Shown: piece after piece, positions 1 through 8,882 of the stretch
Layout: each line of letters begins with the position of its first letter
Numbering within the stretch: position 1 is the stretch's first letter
Origin: Rhodospirillaceae bacterium
GTDB taxonomy: Bacteria; Pseudomonadota; Alphaproteobacteria; GCA-2731375
Reading direction: 5' to 3'
DNA length: 64,000 bases
Assembly: GCA_018660265.1 (NCBI GenBank)
Contig: JABJKS010000061.1
Coordinates: forward strand, 1 to 64,000
The notes under the pieces: model-generated
Seen by the model: only the letters and a program-made list of their open reading frames with translations
Database searches by the model: none
Told to the model about the DNA's origin: nothing
Made by a program: the position numbers and the translations under genes

Positions 1-60
1 TATCCATACCGCTCGGCCTTCATCGCAACGATCGGTCGCATCGCCGCGCTCGGGCCATGA
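1..60 (+). CDS. C-terminal tail of an unidentified plus-strand gene (partial)
   Basis: Frame 1 reads 19 codons from the window edge and ends in TGA at 58-60; the peptide ends IGRIAALGP. Nothing in this short tail identifies the protein. It is followed by a small hairpin and then by a gene on the opposite strand that looks truncated at its 3' end. That makes the tail of a mobile-element gene a reasonable guess, but this is inference only. Confidence 0.22.
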   Translation, partial: YPYRSAFIATIGRIAALGP

Positions 61-64
61 CCCA

Positions 65-80
65 GGCGGCAAGAGCCGCC
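65..80. repeat. Short inverted repeat between convergent ends
   Basis: GGCGGC (65-70), AAGA, GCCGCC (75-80) form a perfect 6-bp stem with a 4-base loop just after the TGA at 58-60. There is no T-run beside it, so a classic terminator is not supported. It could be a weak transcriptional end or part of a mobile-element terminus. Confidence 0.3.
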
Positions 81-167
81 GAATGAACCCCGAACGTCAA
101 TCCCTAACACCTCTAAAAATTAGCCGCTGAAAACCGCCGTCGATCCGGCTGAAGCCGTGTGCTCAGA

Positions 168-566
168 TCAAAGCTGATCGCGATCATGAATAATGTGGGC
201 TAACAAATAGATAGCAACAATGGAAGTCGTGGCAAAATAACCTATATAAACTGGCCGTGCCCGGACAAATACCATTAAGACATCGATCGGATTTCCAAAG
301 CGAAATAAATAACAAAGTAAGATTGACCATATTAAATAAGTCGAAATATGAAGTTTAGAAAAGTAACTTCCGCCTTTCAACGCATAGTGTATATTTAAAA
401 ATGAGAGAAATTGGTCAGATATCAATAGCATCATTGCAAAAGTCAGAATTACGGTGGCGGCATAAAACCAACCAGGGGCAGAAGGTTTCCGCAATCGACT
501 TGCCGGACTGGAAGGCATGCGAAGGCTTTGTCTGACCCGATCATTATTTTGGTTGATGGTCCTCAT
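168..566 (-). pseudogene. O-antigen ligase/polymerase-like membrane protein, probably truncated
   Basis: A 132-residue reading frame with a basic N-terminus and about three hydrophobic segments (roughly residues 32-55, 72-90 and 105-125). The pattern of a GGS turn, a K/H-I-S-TYL stretch and a GNP motif before the third helix resembles the start of O-antigen ligase/VpsF-like polymerases, which are normally about 400 residues or more with ten or more helices. Here the frame stops after the third helix, so I read it as an N-terminal remnant. The sequence beyond its stop is unlike a membrane gene and carries an unrelated plus-strand gene tail, which suggests that an insertion or rearrangement removed the 3' part. 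It lies 117 bp downstream of the aminotransferase gene on the same strand. A genuine small membrane protein cannot be excluded. Confidence 0.45.
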
Positions 567-683
567 GCAAAGGTTTCCGCCATCTGCGCAATAACATTAC
601 TGAATCGAAACAGCATCATAGCGTCATTTTGACCATGCAGCGACAATTGGAAACCTGATAGCGTACAGCGAGCCTTGGCCGAA

Positions 684-1820
684 TTACCGGCTTTGACCCA
701 TCCTTAACCCTTCGGCCAAAGCATCACGGATCCTCTCGATGGTCCCCTCATCAAGATAGGGGTGCATGGGCAGGGCGAGGACCTCGTGACATAATTGTTC
801 GGATACGGGCAACGAACCGACGCCGTTACCATAGGGGGCGTAGGCGGGTTGCAGATGCATGGGCAGGGGGTAGTAGATTTGTGTTGGAATGCCTTGTTCG
901 CGCAAGTGGGCGGCGATCTTATCACGGTGTGGTAACTTGATCGTATATTGGGCCCAGATGCTTGCCGTACCGGGTAATTGCACTGGTGTCTCGACCAGAC
1001 CCGTCAGGCATTTGTTGTAATGTTCGGCGACTTCGCGACGGCGCTGTATCTCATCCTCAAAAATTGTCAGCTTCGACAACAATACAGCTGCCTGCAGGGT
1101 GTCCATGCGGGCATTTAGGCCCAGGCGGACAATGTCGTAACGGCCCTCTCCCTGACCATGGGCGCGGAGTGAGATGCAGGTCGCCGCCAATTCATCATCG
1201 TCGGTAAAGATTGCGCCGCCATCCCCATAGCAACCCAGTGGTTTTGCGGGGTAGAAAGACGTCGCCGTTGCCTCTGCCACACTGCCCACCGCCCGGTTCT
1301 GGTAACTGGCACCAAAGCTTTGCGCGGCATCCCCCAGAACAAACAAGCCGTGCGCCCCGGCCAATTTGTTGATCGCTTGATAATCCGCCGGTTGGCCAAA
1401 AAGGTCGACCGGCATCACCGCCGCTGCCCGCAATTGACCTTGTCGTTCGGTCTCCGCAATCGCGTCCGCCAGGCATTCGGGATCCATGTTGAAGGTTTGC
1501 GCATCGACCTCAACAAAAATAGGGCTCGCCCCGCATTGCAACACAACCTCCGCCGTGGCGGTAAAGGTGAAGCTGGGAAGAAAGACGCCGTCGCCGGGGC
1601 CAATGCCTTTCGCCATCAACAACATCAAAAGAGCATCGGTTCCGCTAGATACGGTGATGGCATGCCGGCAACCGGCAATGGCGGCAAGTGCGCCTTCCAG
1701 TTCGGTAACCTCCGGGCCGAGAATATAGCCCCCGTGATCGAGTACTTTCGCGATCCGGCGGTCAAGGTCTGCACGAATGCGGCGCTGCTGTTCAGCCAGA
1801 TCTACAAATGGGATATTCAT
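684..1820 (-). CDS. DegT/DnrJ/EryC1/StrS-family sugar aminotransferase
   Basis: A 378-residue PLP-dependent aminotransferase of the family that converts nucleotide-linked ketosugars to aminosugars in the cytoplasm. The start MNIPFVDL is typical of the WbpE-like branch. Seen in the sequence: SGTDAL near residue 59 (phosphate binding), GDAAQSFGA with Asp164 contacting the pyridine nitrogen, and SFYPAKPLG with Lys193 as the Schiff-base lysine. Length matches full-length family members. The exact substrate cannot be read from sequence; WbpE-like 3-amino-uronate or 3-amino-6-deoxyhexose formation are both possible. It is transcribed towards the truncated membrane gene and divergently from the GmhA-like gene, with 194 bp between the two starts. 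Confidence 0.9.
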   Translation of the reverse strand: MNIPFVDLAEQQRRIRADLDRRIAKVLDHGGYILGPEVTELEGALAAIAGCRHAITVSSGTDALLMLLMAKGIGPGDGVFLPSFTFTATAEVVLQCGASPIFVEVDAQTFNMDPECLADAIAETERQGQLRAAAVMPVDLFGQPADYQAINKLAGAHGLFVLGDAAQSFGASYQNRAVGSVAEATATSFYPAKPLGCYGDGGAIFTDDDELAATCISLRAHGQGEGRYDIVRLGLNARMDTLQAAVLLSKLTIFEDEIQRRREVAEHYNKCLTGLVETPVQLPGTASIWAQYTIKLPHRDKIAAHLREQGIPTQIYYPLPMHLQPAYAPYGNGVGSLPVSEQLCHEVLALPMHPYLDEGTIERIRDALAEGLRMGQSR

Positions 1821-2014
1821 CAGGATTGTCGATTAGTCCTTTGCGCCGATCAGAATTCCGGTACGTGTCCGGGGATAAATAGCAGGTCCAACCTACGGCT
1901 CCAAGGTGTCCTGTCAAATACCTTGCCAGGCCACGGTGGGCCATCATAGAAGTAGGCGGTAGAGCAATTCCTCATCGGAAATGCTCTCGTGTCATAATGA
2001 GGGTGAAGTATCCT

Positions 2015-2605
2015 ATGGACCTGGCGAAATTCTACGATAGTGAATTTGCGGAGCACGGGGCGGTACTACAAGCCACAATGGCTGCTGTCAGAGCGCCGTT
2101 CGAGCGTATGGTTGCCGTCTGTGTCAATTCCCTTAACGCCGGTGGCAAGTTGATGTTTTTCGGCAATGGCGGCAGCGCTGCCGATGCCCAGCACCTGGCA
2201 ACGGAATTTGCCGTCCGCTATGTGGCCGATCGTCCCGCCATGGCGGCCATCGCCTTGACCACGGACAGCTCGCTCCTGACGGCGGCCAGCAATGACTTTG
2301 GCTATGATGTGGTTTTTGCCCGGCAAATCGAAGCTTTGGCAAAGCCGGGGGATGTTGCCATCGGGATCAGCACGTCGGGCCAAAGCGGAAACATTATTGC
2401 CGCGTTGGAGAAAGCCGGTAGCATGGGCGTGACGGCAGCGGGTCTTTCGGGCCGTGACGGCGGCAAAATGATCGATTGCGCCGATCCTTTGATTATCGTG
2501 CCGAGTGAGGCCACAGCGCGCATTCAAGAGATGCATATCCTGCTTGGGCATATGCTGTGCAATGCGGTGGAAATGGAAATGGGCCTGGTACCAGAAACGC
2601 CCTAA
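2015..2605 (+). CDS. gmhA: SIS-domain phosphosugar isomerase, GmhA-like (sedoheptulose-7-phosphate isomerase)
   Basis: A 196-residue SIS-domain protein with the GmhA layout: FFGNGGSAADAQH near residues 48-60, GISTSGQSGNI near 122-132, and a C-terminal helix with the E-x2-H/H signature (QEMHILLGH). The family isomerises sedoheptulose-7-phosphate to D-glycero-manno-heptose-7-phosphate, the first step to ADP- or GDP-heptose. I chose the ATG at 2015 because GAGGGTGAAG lies at a good distance before it. An in-frame ATG at 1997 would add six residues but lacks a ribosome site. No other heptose-pathway gene was recognised here, so it may supply heptose to this polymer or to the LPS core. It converges on the YjbH-like gene with a 9-bp gap. 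Confidence 0.88.
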   Translation: MDLAKFYDSEFAEHGAVLQATMAAVRAPFERMVAVCVNSLNAGGKLMFFGNGGSAADAQHLATEFAVRYVADRPAMAAIALTTDSSLLTAASNDFGYDVVFARQIEALAKPGDVAIGISTSGQSGNIIAALEKAGSMGVTAAGLSGRDGGKMIDCADPLIIVPSEATARIQEMHILLGHMLCNAVEMEMGLVPETP

Positions 2606-2614
2606 TTCGGAAAC

Positions 2615-5600
2615 CTAATCCAGCAGGCGATCCCATTTGTGCATGACATTGTCCAGATTGCCATTTTCCACAATGCCATAGAGGCGGCGTTTCAGGAGGA
2701 CGATTTGACCGCCGTCCCTGGTTAGAGGGCGGAACGCCAGGGAACCGCCGCGAAGGGTAGAGGTGGCTAAAAACGCCTCAAACGGTATGCGCATGAAGAT
2801 GCCTTTATCGAAGCTGCCTTCGCCAAATTCTTCGGCTGATACGTTGGTGAAGGTGACCCAGGCACCAACTGCAATGCCGGAATCGAATTGTCGGGAGACG
2901 GCAAACTGTGCGCCCCGGTCGCCGGCCAGGAATTGCCCCGCATGGATTTCCCCAACAAGGCCCATGTAGGGTGACTTGTAATAAACATTAAGGTGTCCAG
3001 TGGTTATCTCATAGTCCCGGAAATCAAGGCGTTGGTCATAGTCCCGTTGCCGCACCCGGTTTAGCTCAACCCCCACGGCCAGGCGGGAATTATATGGGCG
3101 ATACAGAATTTCAGCCCCGACGCCACCGAACATGGGCTCAAACAGCCCCGCCGAAACCCGGCCAAACCAGTTCTCCGCCGGCTGAAACAGGTAATCCGTT
3201 TGCAGGTCGACGATGTTCCCGTCCTCGCCCTGCTGCTTATACTGCCGCAGATCACTGCGTACATGAGGTAGTCGGCTGTCCGACGACAATGATATTTGAT
3301 CCAGGGTACTATGGACGTTCTTGCCAAAGGTGCTGTCCACGTAGAGGCCGCGATACAGCTCTGCCGAGGCACTCAGGGCGATCCAGATTTGATACAGATA
3401 CAAGCCGTCGGGGCCACCAATATGACTGCGTAAAGCGGGTCGGACATCCCAGCCAAAGGTGGGGTAGCGGCGTGGGTTGTTGATAACGGCGACATCATCG
3501 GGCAGCTTTTTGCCAAACGGTTGCGTTGGCTGCGGTCCGGTGATTGTGGTGTGGGCCCAGACTTCCTCTGGGCTGCCACGCCTGGCGACGGCGGCTTCAA
3601 GATCATGGCGCATGATGGTAACGCGGGCGGTTTCAAGGCCGGCGTTCATTGTCACCACCTCAATTTCCTCAACACTGGCGGGTGCGTAGGAGGCCACAAC
3701 CCGACTGGCCCGTCCGACATTGCGGGCGTGTTCCCGGAATTTTGTTGGGGTGACAAACACTGTTGCTTTGCGTCGGGTGATTTCGAACTTATCGACAGTG
3801 AAATTGGCGGCTTCCAAACCCTTGAATATTTTGAGGGCAAGGTCGCTTTTCTCGTTGCCTGTCAGGTCAGGGATGAATTCGTTTGTAGACTTTTTCTCTT
3901 GGCCTGCTGTCAGTCCATTTGGGCCATGACCGCTATTCCGGGCACTATCGGGCGCGCGTCGCAAGGTCACCCGTGTTGCCTCAACACCAGCGACCAGTCG
4001 CACGATTTCTACCGACGCCATTTCCGTCGGTGCGTGTTCAGCAACCAACCTGGCGGCACCCTCGTAGTCGTCCTCGACGCCGTCGTTACGCTGGGCGGAG
4101 GAGAGGTAAACCTTTGCCTGACCTTTGTTGAGTTCAAGGGATTCAACGACAAAACCGCTGGCTTCCAGGCTGTCGAACATTTGATCAATCTTGGCGGACC
4201 GTCGCACATCGCTGCGCCGGACCACCGCGCGGCTTCGTTGCAGGCCCTGGGCAACCTGAACGATCTCGACCTGTTGCACGGGCGTGGGCGCGCTGTTGAA
4301 CACCACCTCAGCTGCCGCGCGCTCCACATCACCATCCAGGTTTGGCACCTGGCTGACCACCAGGCGGGCCTGCGAATGATTGAAATCGATGCTCTCGATC
4401 GAAAAGCCTTTGGCTTCCAGATTGTCGAACAGATAGTCGACTATTGTGCCACGTTCGATCTCATCCCGTGTTACGACGACTTGATGGGTGATCGTATCGC
4501 CTTGTTGTTCGATCAAGGTAATGCGGCCGCTGCTGGCGGGCAGCGTGGCGGCAACCAGTTGGGCGACTTTTATCTGCCGCGACTTGGGCGCAGCGCGCAG
4601 GCCCGTGGCGAGATATATTCTGGTTTCATCCGCCTCTGTCTCGATCGAAGCGATCTGCATGTCCTGGGCTTCAAAGCCGGTGAACAGGGCATCAACCAGG
4701 CTTCCGTCTCCGACCTGAGCCCGTGTCAGACGGGCATTGGGTGTAAGGGGTTCAGGATCGCCTGGTTGAACGATCCGATAGGCCAGTCGGGGCGTCAGGG
4801 AAAATGTACCATTGCCATCCAGGGCCGTTGTGGCCGGCTCGTTTTTGCCGTTGGGTTTTGACTTTGGCGGGCGCGGTATCAGCTTTGGCGGTGCCGGGTC
4901 CGTTTTGGGTAGGCCAGCGTCATTCACATTGGCCCGTACCGAGGCCCGAAACATGGCGATATTGCCGCGTTCATAGGCACCTGAAAGCTCCATCCAGGGG
5001 AATGGTCGATAGACAAAGCCGAAGTTGACGGGCAGATCACGTTGGAATTGGTTACCAAGCGCCTCAGACTGATAGTCCTGGGTGCTGGCTTCCAATTTCA
5101 GGGAAAGGCCTTTAACAGGGGTCTGCCAGGATACGCCGCCAAACAGACCGATGGTCTCACCGGAAAGATAGTCGCCAAAATTCGCTTCACCGCCGAAGCT
5201 ACCGCCGCTGTTGCGAGTCTTGAAGACGTCGGAAAAAAAAGTAAGAGGGTTCTTTGTGTCGCTGCCAGAGGCGAAATAACCCCAGCCAATGCCGAAGGAA
5301 AAATCCAGGTCGTAGTACCGTTTATTGGCAACAAGATACTCACCGGCAAATAGTCCGGTGCCGATGCCGTCTTGTAGGCCAAATGCAATTTGCGGGGCGT
5401 ATTTGCTCTCTTCCCACAGTAGAAATTTTAGATCAGCACCGCGATCCTGAAAGGCCTCCGTGGAGGCAAGGCCACCGATGGAGAAGTCGCGGTTGGTAAT
5501 TTCGGTATATCGAAAAGTGCCTTCCAGCCAAGGCATGGCTTGGAACGATATGTAATAACGCTGATAGGGGTCGATCCTCACCGCACCGACATCCAGGCCG

Positions 5601-5842
5601 CCATCGTCGCGAAACCGGGCCGTTCTGGTTTGCAACAACCCGACGCTGCCGAAATCGTTGGACGAGGCGTTGTTGGGGCGGCGTTTTGCCGTATCTGGCG
5701 TGGCGGAAAATGCCGGTTGGTTTGATCCCGTGGCGCAAAAGATCATGACCACCGTTGCAGCAAACCAACCAGCCAGGCGGGAGCGGGCAAGCGGACTGCG
5801 GCGCGTCGGTCGCGTCGGGCTTGGTTGGGGCAAATTCAGCAT
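2615..5842 (-). CDS. YjbH-family outer-membrane exopolysaccharide protein with four internal repeats
   Basis: A 1075-residue exported protein. An N-terminal signal sequence (basic stretch, then a hydrophobic run around residues 24-46) precedes a region recognisable as YjbH family: NDFGSVGLLQTRTARF near residue 62 and PYQRYYISF near 92, rich in alternating aromatic beta-strand segments. Residues about 310-340 are a Pro/Lys linker. Residues about 381-748 hold four copies of an 84-residue unit. A second beta-rich barrel-like part (about 790-1075) ends the protein. The E. coli YjbEFGH products act in exopolysaccharide production; YjbH is an outer-membrane protein of unclear mechanism. It lies 37 bp downstream of the SLBB gene, so the two are probably cotranscribed and work in outer-membrane passage. 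The length exceeds typical YjbH (about 700 aa) mainly because of the repeats. Confidence 0.85.
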   Translation of the reverse strand: MLNLPQPSPTRPTRRSPLARSRLAGWFAATVVMIFCATGSNQPAFSATPDTAKRRPNNASSNDFGSVGLLQTRTARFRDDGGLDVGAVRIDPYQRYYISFQAMPWLEGTFRYTEITNRDFSIGGLASTEAFQDRGADLKFLLWEESKYAPQIAFGLQDGIGTGLFAGEYLVANKRYYDLDFSFGIGWGYFASGSDTKNPLTFFSDVFKTRNSGGSFGGEANFGDYLSGETIGLFGGVSWQTPVKGLSLKLEASTQDYQSEALGNQFQRDLPVNFGFVYRPFPWMELSGAYERGNIAMFRASVRANVNDAGLPKTDPAPPKLIPRPPKSKPNGKNEPATTALDGNGTFSLTPRLAYRIVQPGDPEPLTPNARLTRAQVGDGSLVDALFTGFEAQDMQIASIETEADETRIYLATGLRAAPKSRQIKVAQLVAATLPASSGRITLIEQQGDTITHQVVVTRDEIERGTIVDYLFDNLEAKGFSIESIDFNHSQARLVVSQVPNLDGDVERAAAEVVFNSAPTPVQQVEIVQVAQGLQRSRAVVRRSDVRRSAKIDQMFDSLEASGFVVESLELNKGQAKVYLSSAQRNDGVEDDYEGAARLVAEHAPTEMASVEIVRLVAGVEATRVTLRRAPDSARNSGHGPNGLTAGQEKKSTNEFIPDLTGNEKSDLALKIFKGLEAANFTVDKFEITRRKATVFVTPTKFREHARNVGRASRVVASYAPASVEEIEVVTMNAGLETARVTIMRHDLEAAVARRGSPEEVWAHTTITGPQPTQPFGKKLPDDVAVINNPRRYPTFGWDVRPALRSHIGGPDGLYLYQIWIALSASAELYRGLYVDSTFGKNVHSTLDQISLSSDSRLPHVRSDLRQYKQQGEDGNIVDLQTDYLFQPAENWFGRVSAGLFEPMFGGVGAEILYRPYNSRLAVGVELNRVRQRDYDQRLDFRDYEITTGHLNVYYKSPYMGLVGEIHAGQFLAGDRGAQFAVSRQFDSGIAVGAWVTFTNVSAEEFGEGSFDKGIFMRIPFEAFLATSTLRGGSLAFRPLTRDGGQIVLLKRRLYGIVENGNLDNVMHKWDRLLD
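3599..4702 (-). repeat. Four tandem protein repeats (~84 residues each) inside the YjbH-like gene
   Basis: The encoded protein repeats a pattern at about residues 381, 466, 550 and 668. Each unit starts with a hydrophobic-rich L/M/I-F-x-x-L/F-E-A-x-x-F/M core: LFTGFEAQDM, LFDNLEAKGF, MFDSLEASGF, IFKGLEAANF. Next comes a beta strand ending in A/R-x-V/I-Y/F, then a helix (AAxxVxxxAP), then a strand with V/I-EIV and R-V-T/V-x-R. Copies 3 and 4 are separated by a 35-residue low-complexity insert. The alpha/beta pattern suggests a small periplasmic module repeated between two barrel halves. Confidence 0.75.
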
Positions 5843-5879
5843 TGTCCGAACTGACGTATGATACGCGGCACCAATAAAT

Positions 5880-8800
5880 CTAGTCGCGGCTGATCACGGC
5901 AAGGGAGGCGGCAGTGACCGCTAATTGGCTGATCAGAGAAGAACCTTCACGCACCAGAGTAAACAGATCCAGGGGTGCGGGATCTTTCGGTATCACGAGG
6001 CTGCTGCCGGGGGGCAATTGCACCGGGTTATAGTTCCAGACGCTGACGGCGAGGGGTTCTGCCTGGCCATTGGGATAGACCACGAATATTCGATCTTCAT
6101 CCGCCGACCTTTGGAAGCCGCCGGCCTGACGGATATATTCATCCGCGGTGGTGCCCGCGATAAACTGCATGGCGCCTGGGTTCAGAACATCGCCAATAAC
6201 GGTAACGAAATTCGGTCGCTTGGGCATGTAAATGCGATCACCGGGTTCCAGCACAGAATCCAGTTCAGGGCGCACTTGCAATACAGTCGGGTCGGTTTCC
6301 GTCACCACACGGCCTAAAGATTCAACCTCTCCCAGCTGCTTCGCGAAGCCTTGCAAGGCCAGGACGGAAGTCGGATTGACGTTACGTTGCACAGCGACGA
6401 CGGCGAGGGCGGAATTCAACTCCCGCGCAGCCCGTTGCAGGCCAATGAGTTGGGCCGCGCGGACCCGTTTCCGGGTAAAGACACCACCATAAGGATAAGC
6501 CTGCTGTGTCAGGCCACCGGCGCGGGAAATGACTTCGGAGAGGCGTTCCCCCCGGCGAATTTCATACAAGCCGGGGCGGGCAAATTCGCCGACCAATAGG
6601 ACTGGTCCGGTATCGCGATCTGTTGCGACAGCGTTGAAACGCACCACATCTCCAGGGCCGATCATCACCTTGTCCGCACCAACTTTGGCCAGATTGACGA
6701 GGCCACGGTTTGCATTCGACGTGCCTTGCAGGGAGTCTGGCGTATAGCGGGAAATTTCCACCCGCGTCAGATCAACCTCCCGGCTGAGGCCACCTGCTAC
6801 TGCGATTAGATCAGTCAAAGTGACCTGACCGACGATGGGATAGGCACCTGGATTGCGGACCTCGCCATTGATTGCAACTGCATGCTCCAATGCCAAAGGC
6901 AATAGGCTGGCGTAGTCGTCGTATATTTCAGGGCAATCCTGCCGGTTGATCAAATCCATGCCTGCGGTATCGATGGTTCGAACAGCATTGGCAAAACGAT
7001 TAGCAGAATTTACCGATACGATGGCTAAAAGTTGCCGCATACCGGCGCAGGCGTCACGCAATTTTTCTTCTAAGCTGTTACCTGGATTTGCAGCCGCACT
7101 TTGAACGACCTCTGATTGCGTTTGAGGAGCGCTGTTACCCGTAAGAGTGTTCTTAATCGATGCGAGAGGGTCCGTTGCCGCTGCTTGTATACCCTGGTCA
7201 CTACTTTTGCCATTGGCATTGTCTCCTGAGCCGCCGGAATTTCGACGTAATAGCTCTGCTTCTATGCGTCGGCTTACAACAGCTTGTACGTTGGCGGATG
7301 ACAGATATCTAATGTCGTTGCCACCCAGGACAATCAGCCGATCATTATCGCGAAGTGCGAAGTCCTCACGGCCATTCAGAATATTGCCCAAATTAAGTGG
7401 AAATAGCCGCCGCGCGCGGGTCCGGGGATCTGTCGTCTCCAATGCACCGAACAACAAGTAGGGATTCGCCTTGAGCGATGTCGCAGATCCAAGCAGTTTT
7501 GCCACACTGTTGGTCGCAACGAGCGCTCGGCGGCCCTGAACCTGGACATGCCCCGTAACGCTAACCGCGCCCATCTGAATATTTTCGCTTCGGCTAACCC
7601 GAATTATGTCGCCGTCCTGAACCTTGGCCGCCAGGTTCTTGTGCTCGGTAAGTTGCTGAAGACCCGATTCTTGAAAGCTTAATTGATGAAAGACATTGCC
7701 CCGTGGTCGGATGCTGCCGCCGGACATTTGCAAGGCTTCAGCGACGGTAATGCTACGCTGCCCTTCCGGCATCTCGTAAATGGCCGGACGTTTGATGTCG
7801 CCGGCTAATGCGAATGTAGGGCCAAGGGGGGGGACAATAATGCGATCCCCGTCCCGCAATGTTATGTCTCGCGCGGCTATGCCCGAATATAATAGATCAT
7901 AGGCGTCGATCCAAAACACTTCGTCGCCGCGCTGAACATGTATCCGACGGACGCTGCCGGTCTTCTTGATACCTTTACCCAGACGAAGAGCGTCGACGAC
8001 CGTGGAAAGGGAAGTTAATTGTTTTCGCCCAGGTTGGTGCACTTCGCCCAAAACCAGTACTCTAATGAGGCGCAAGGCCCCAAGGGACACATAGACCTCA
8101 GTGCCCAAATGCTTGGCCGCAGTGCGCGCTGCGATCTCTCGCCGGACCTCGCCGTAAGTATGCCCAGAGGCGAAAATTGGTTTAAAATTGGGTAATAGTA
8201 TACGGCCTTTGCGGTCAACCCGTACCCTCAAGCTTTGATTTAGACCACCAACAAATGTAATGACCAATTCATCGTCGATCCCCAATACATAATCAAAGAA
8301 AATTGTACCCGTATCCAGGGCGGGTAGATCAATCTGACCATCGAAATTGTCGTATCCGAATTGCAGCAACAATTCAGAGGCGCGCTGACAGTAATCTCTT
8401 TCCAAGAGCGAAAAATTTCGAATTAAAGAGACCGCTGCCATTTGCTCATTGGTTAACTCGTCTCGACAAAATCGTTCTGCAATTATTTGTTCTTCCTTAT
8501 TTAAATTTCCTTGCTGCATAAGGCGTTGTGCTTCAATTGCTGCCCCGGATGCTATGCCTTTCTGCGGATAGGAAGTCGCTCGCGCGCCCTGCTCTCTTGA
8601 TGGTTCTAGTTGTGACGGAACGCGCCCTTCCAATACATCAATTGCGCCGGAATTTTGGAGCGTTTGCAATTGGCCCAGTAAGCCGCCAAGCGCGCCGCCG
8701 TTACTTCCACCAAAACCGCCGCTTTGAGAGTGCCCTTCAATGGGGCTCAGAAAAATTGCAGCAGCGAATAAAATGCCCCAAATGGGGCGGACGTGTGCGA

Positions 8801-8882
8801 CGAATATATTTTGGCCATGGCTTCGCTTTTTGCTTTCAATCTGGTGCCTCAGCTTCGTTAAGCTGCCATGACTGGAAATCAT
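5880..8882 (-). CDS. Large polysaccharide export protein with multiple SLBB domains (Wza-like)
   Basis: A 1000-residue protein with an N-terminal hydrophobic segment (about residues 33-50) that may act as signal sequence. A Poly_export-type domain starts near residue 190 (FFDYVLGIDDELVITF). It is followed by at least five SLBB-like units recognisable by a G-x-V-x-x-P-G-x-Y/F core: LGEVHQPGRK, AGDIKRPAIY, INGEVRNPGAY, VGEFARPGLY and IGDVLNPGAM. Wza-type proteins (about 360-400 aa, one to three SLBB) form the outer-membrane channel for capsule or EPS. This one is more than twice that length, like the large SLBB proteins paired with YjbH in some alphaproteobacteria. No lipobox cysteine is obvious near the signal. 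The start at 8882 leaves a long N-terminal cytoplasmic stretch, so a later start is possible. It heads a two-gene unit with the YjbH-like gene. Confidence 0.85.
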   Translation of the reverse strand: MISSHGSLTKLRHQIESKKRSHGQNIFVAHVRPIWGILFAAAIFLSPIEGHSQSGGFGGSNGGALGGLLGQLQTLQNSGAIDVLEGRVPSQLEPSREQGARATSYPQKGIASGAAIEAQRLMQQGNLNKEEQIIAERFCRDELTNEQMAAVSLIRNFSLLERDYCQRASELLLQFGYDNFDGQIDLPALDTGTIFFDYVLGIDDELVITFVGGLNQSLRVRVDRKGRILLPNFKPIFASGHTYGEVRREIAARTAAKHLGTEVYVSLGALRLIRVLVLGEVHQPGRKQLTSLSTVVDALRLGKGIKKTGSVRRIHVQRGDEVFWIDAYDLLYSGIAARDITLRDGDRIIVPPLGPTFALAGDIKRPAIYEMPEGQRSITVAEALQMSGGSIRPRGNVFHQLSFQESGLQQLTEHKNLAAKVQDGDIIRVSRSENIQMGAVSVTGHVQVQGRRALVATNSVAKLLGSATSLKANPYLLFGALETTDPRTRARRLFPLNLGNILNGREDFALRDNDRLIVLGGNDIRYLSSANVQAVVSRRIEAELLRRNSGGSGDNANGKSSDQGIQAAATDPLASIKNTLTGNSAPQTQSEVVQSAAANPGNSLEEKLRDACAGMRQLLAIVSVNSANRFANAVRTIDTAGMDLINRQDCPEIYDDYASLLPLALEHAVAINGEVRNPGAYPIVGQVTLTDLIAVAGGLSREVDLTRVEISRYTPDSLQGTSNANRGLVNLAKVGADKVMIGPGDVVRFNAVATDRDTGPVLLVGEFARPGLYEIRRGERLSEVISRAGGLTQQAYPYGGVFTRKRVRAAQLIGLQRAARELNSALAVVAVQRNVNPTSVLALQGFAKQLGEVESLGRVVTETDPTVLQVRPELDSVLEPGDRIYMPKRPNFVTVIGDVLNPGAMQFIAGTTADEYIRQAGGFQRSADEDRIFVVYPNGQAEPLAVSVWNYNPVQLPPGSSLVIPKDPAPLDLFTLVREGSSLISQLAVTAASLAVISRD

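Noticed and set aside
1320-1949. A 209-codon plus-strand open frame opposite the aminotransferase
   Set aside because: It is antisense to a well-supported DegT-family gene, has no domain, and no ribosome site.
3521-4861. A 446-codon plus-strand open frame opposite the YjbH-like gene
   Set aside because: It lies wholly antisense to a gene with clear domains and repeats, and its product is cysteine- and histidine-rich without recognisable structure. It is a by-product of GC-rich codon usage on the other strand.
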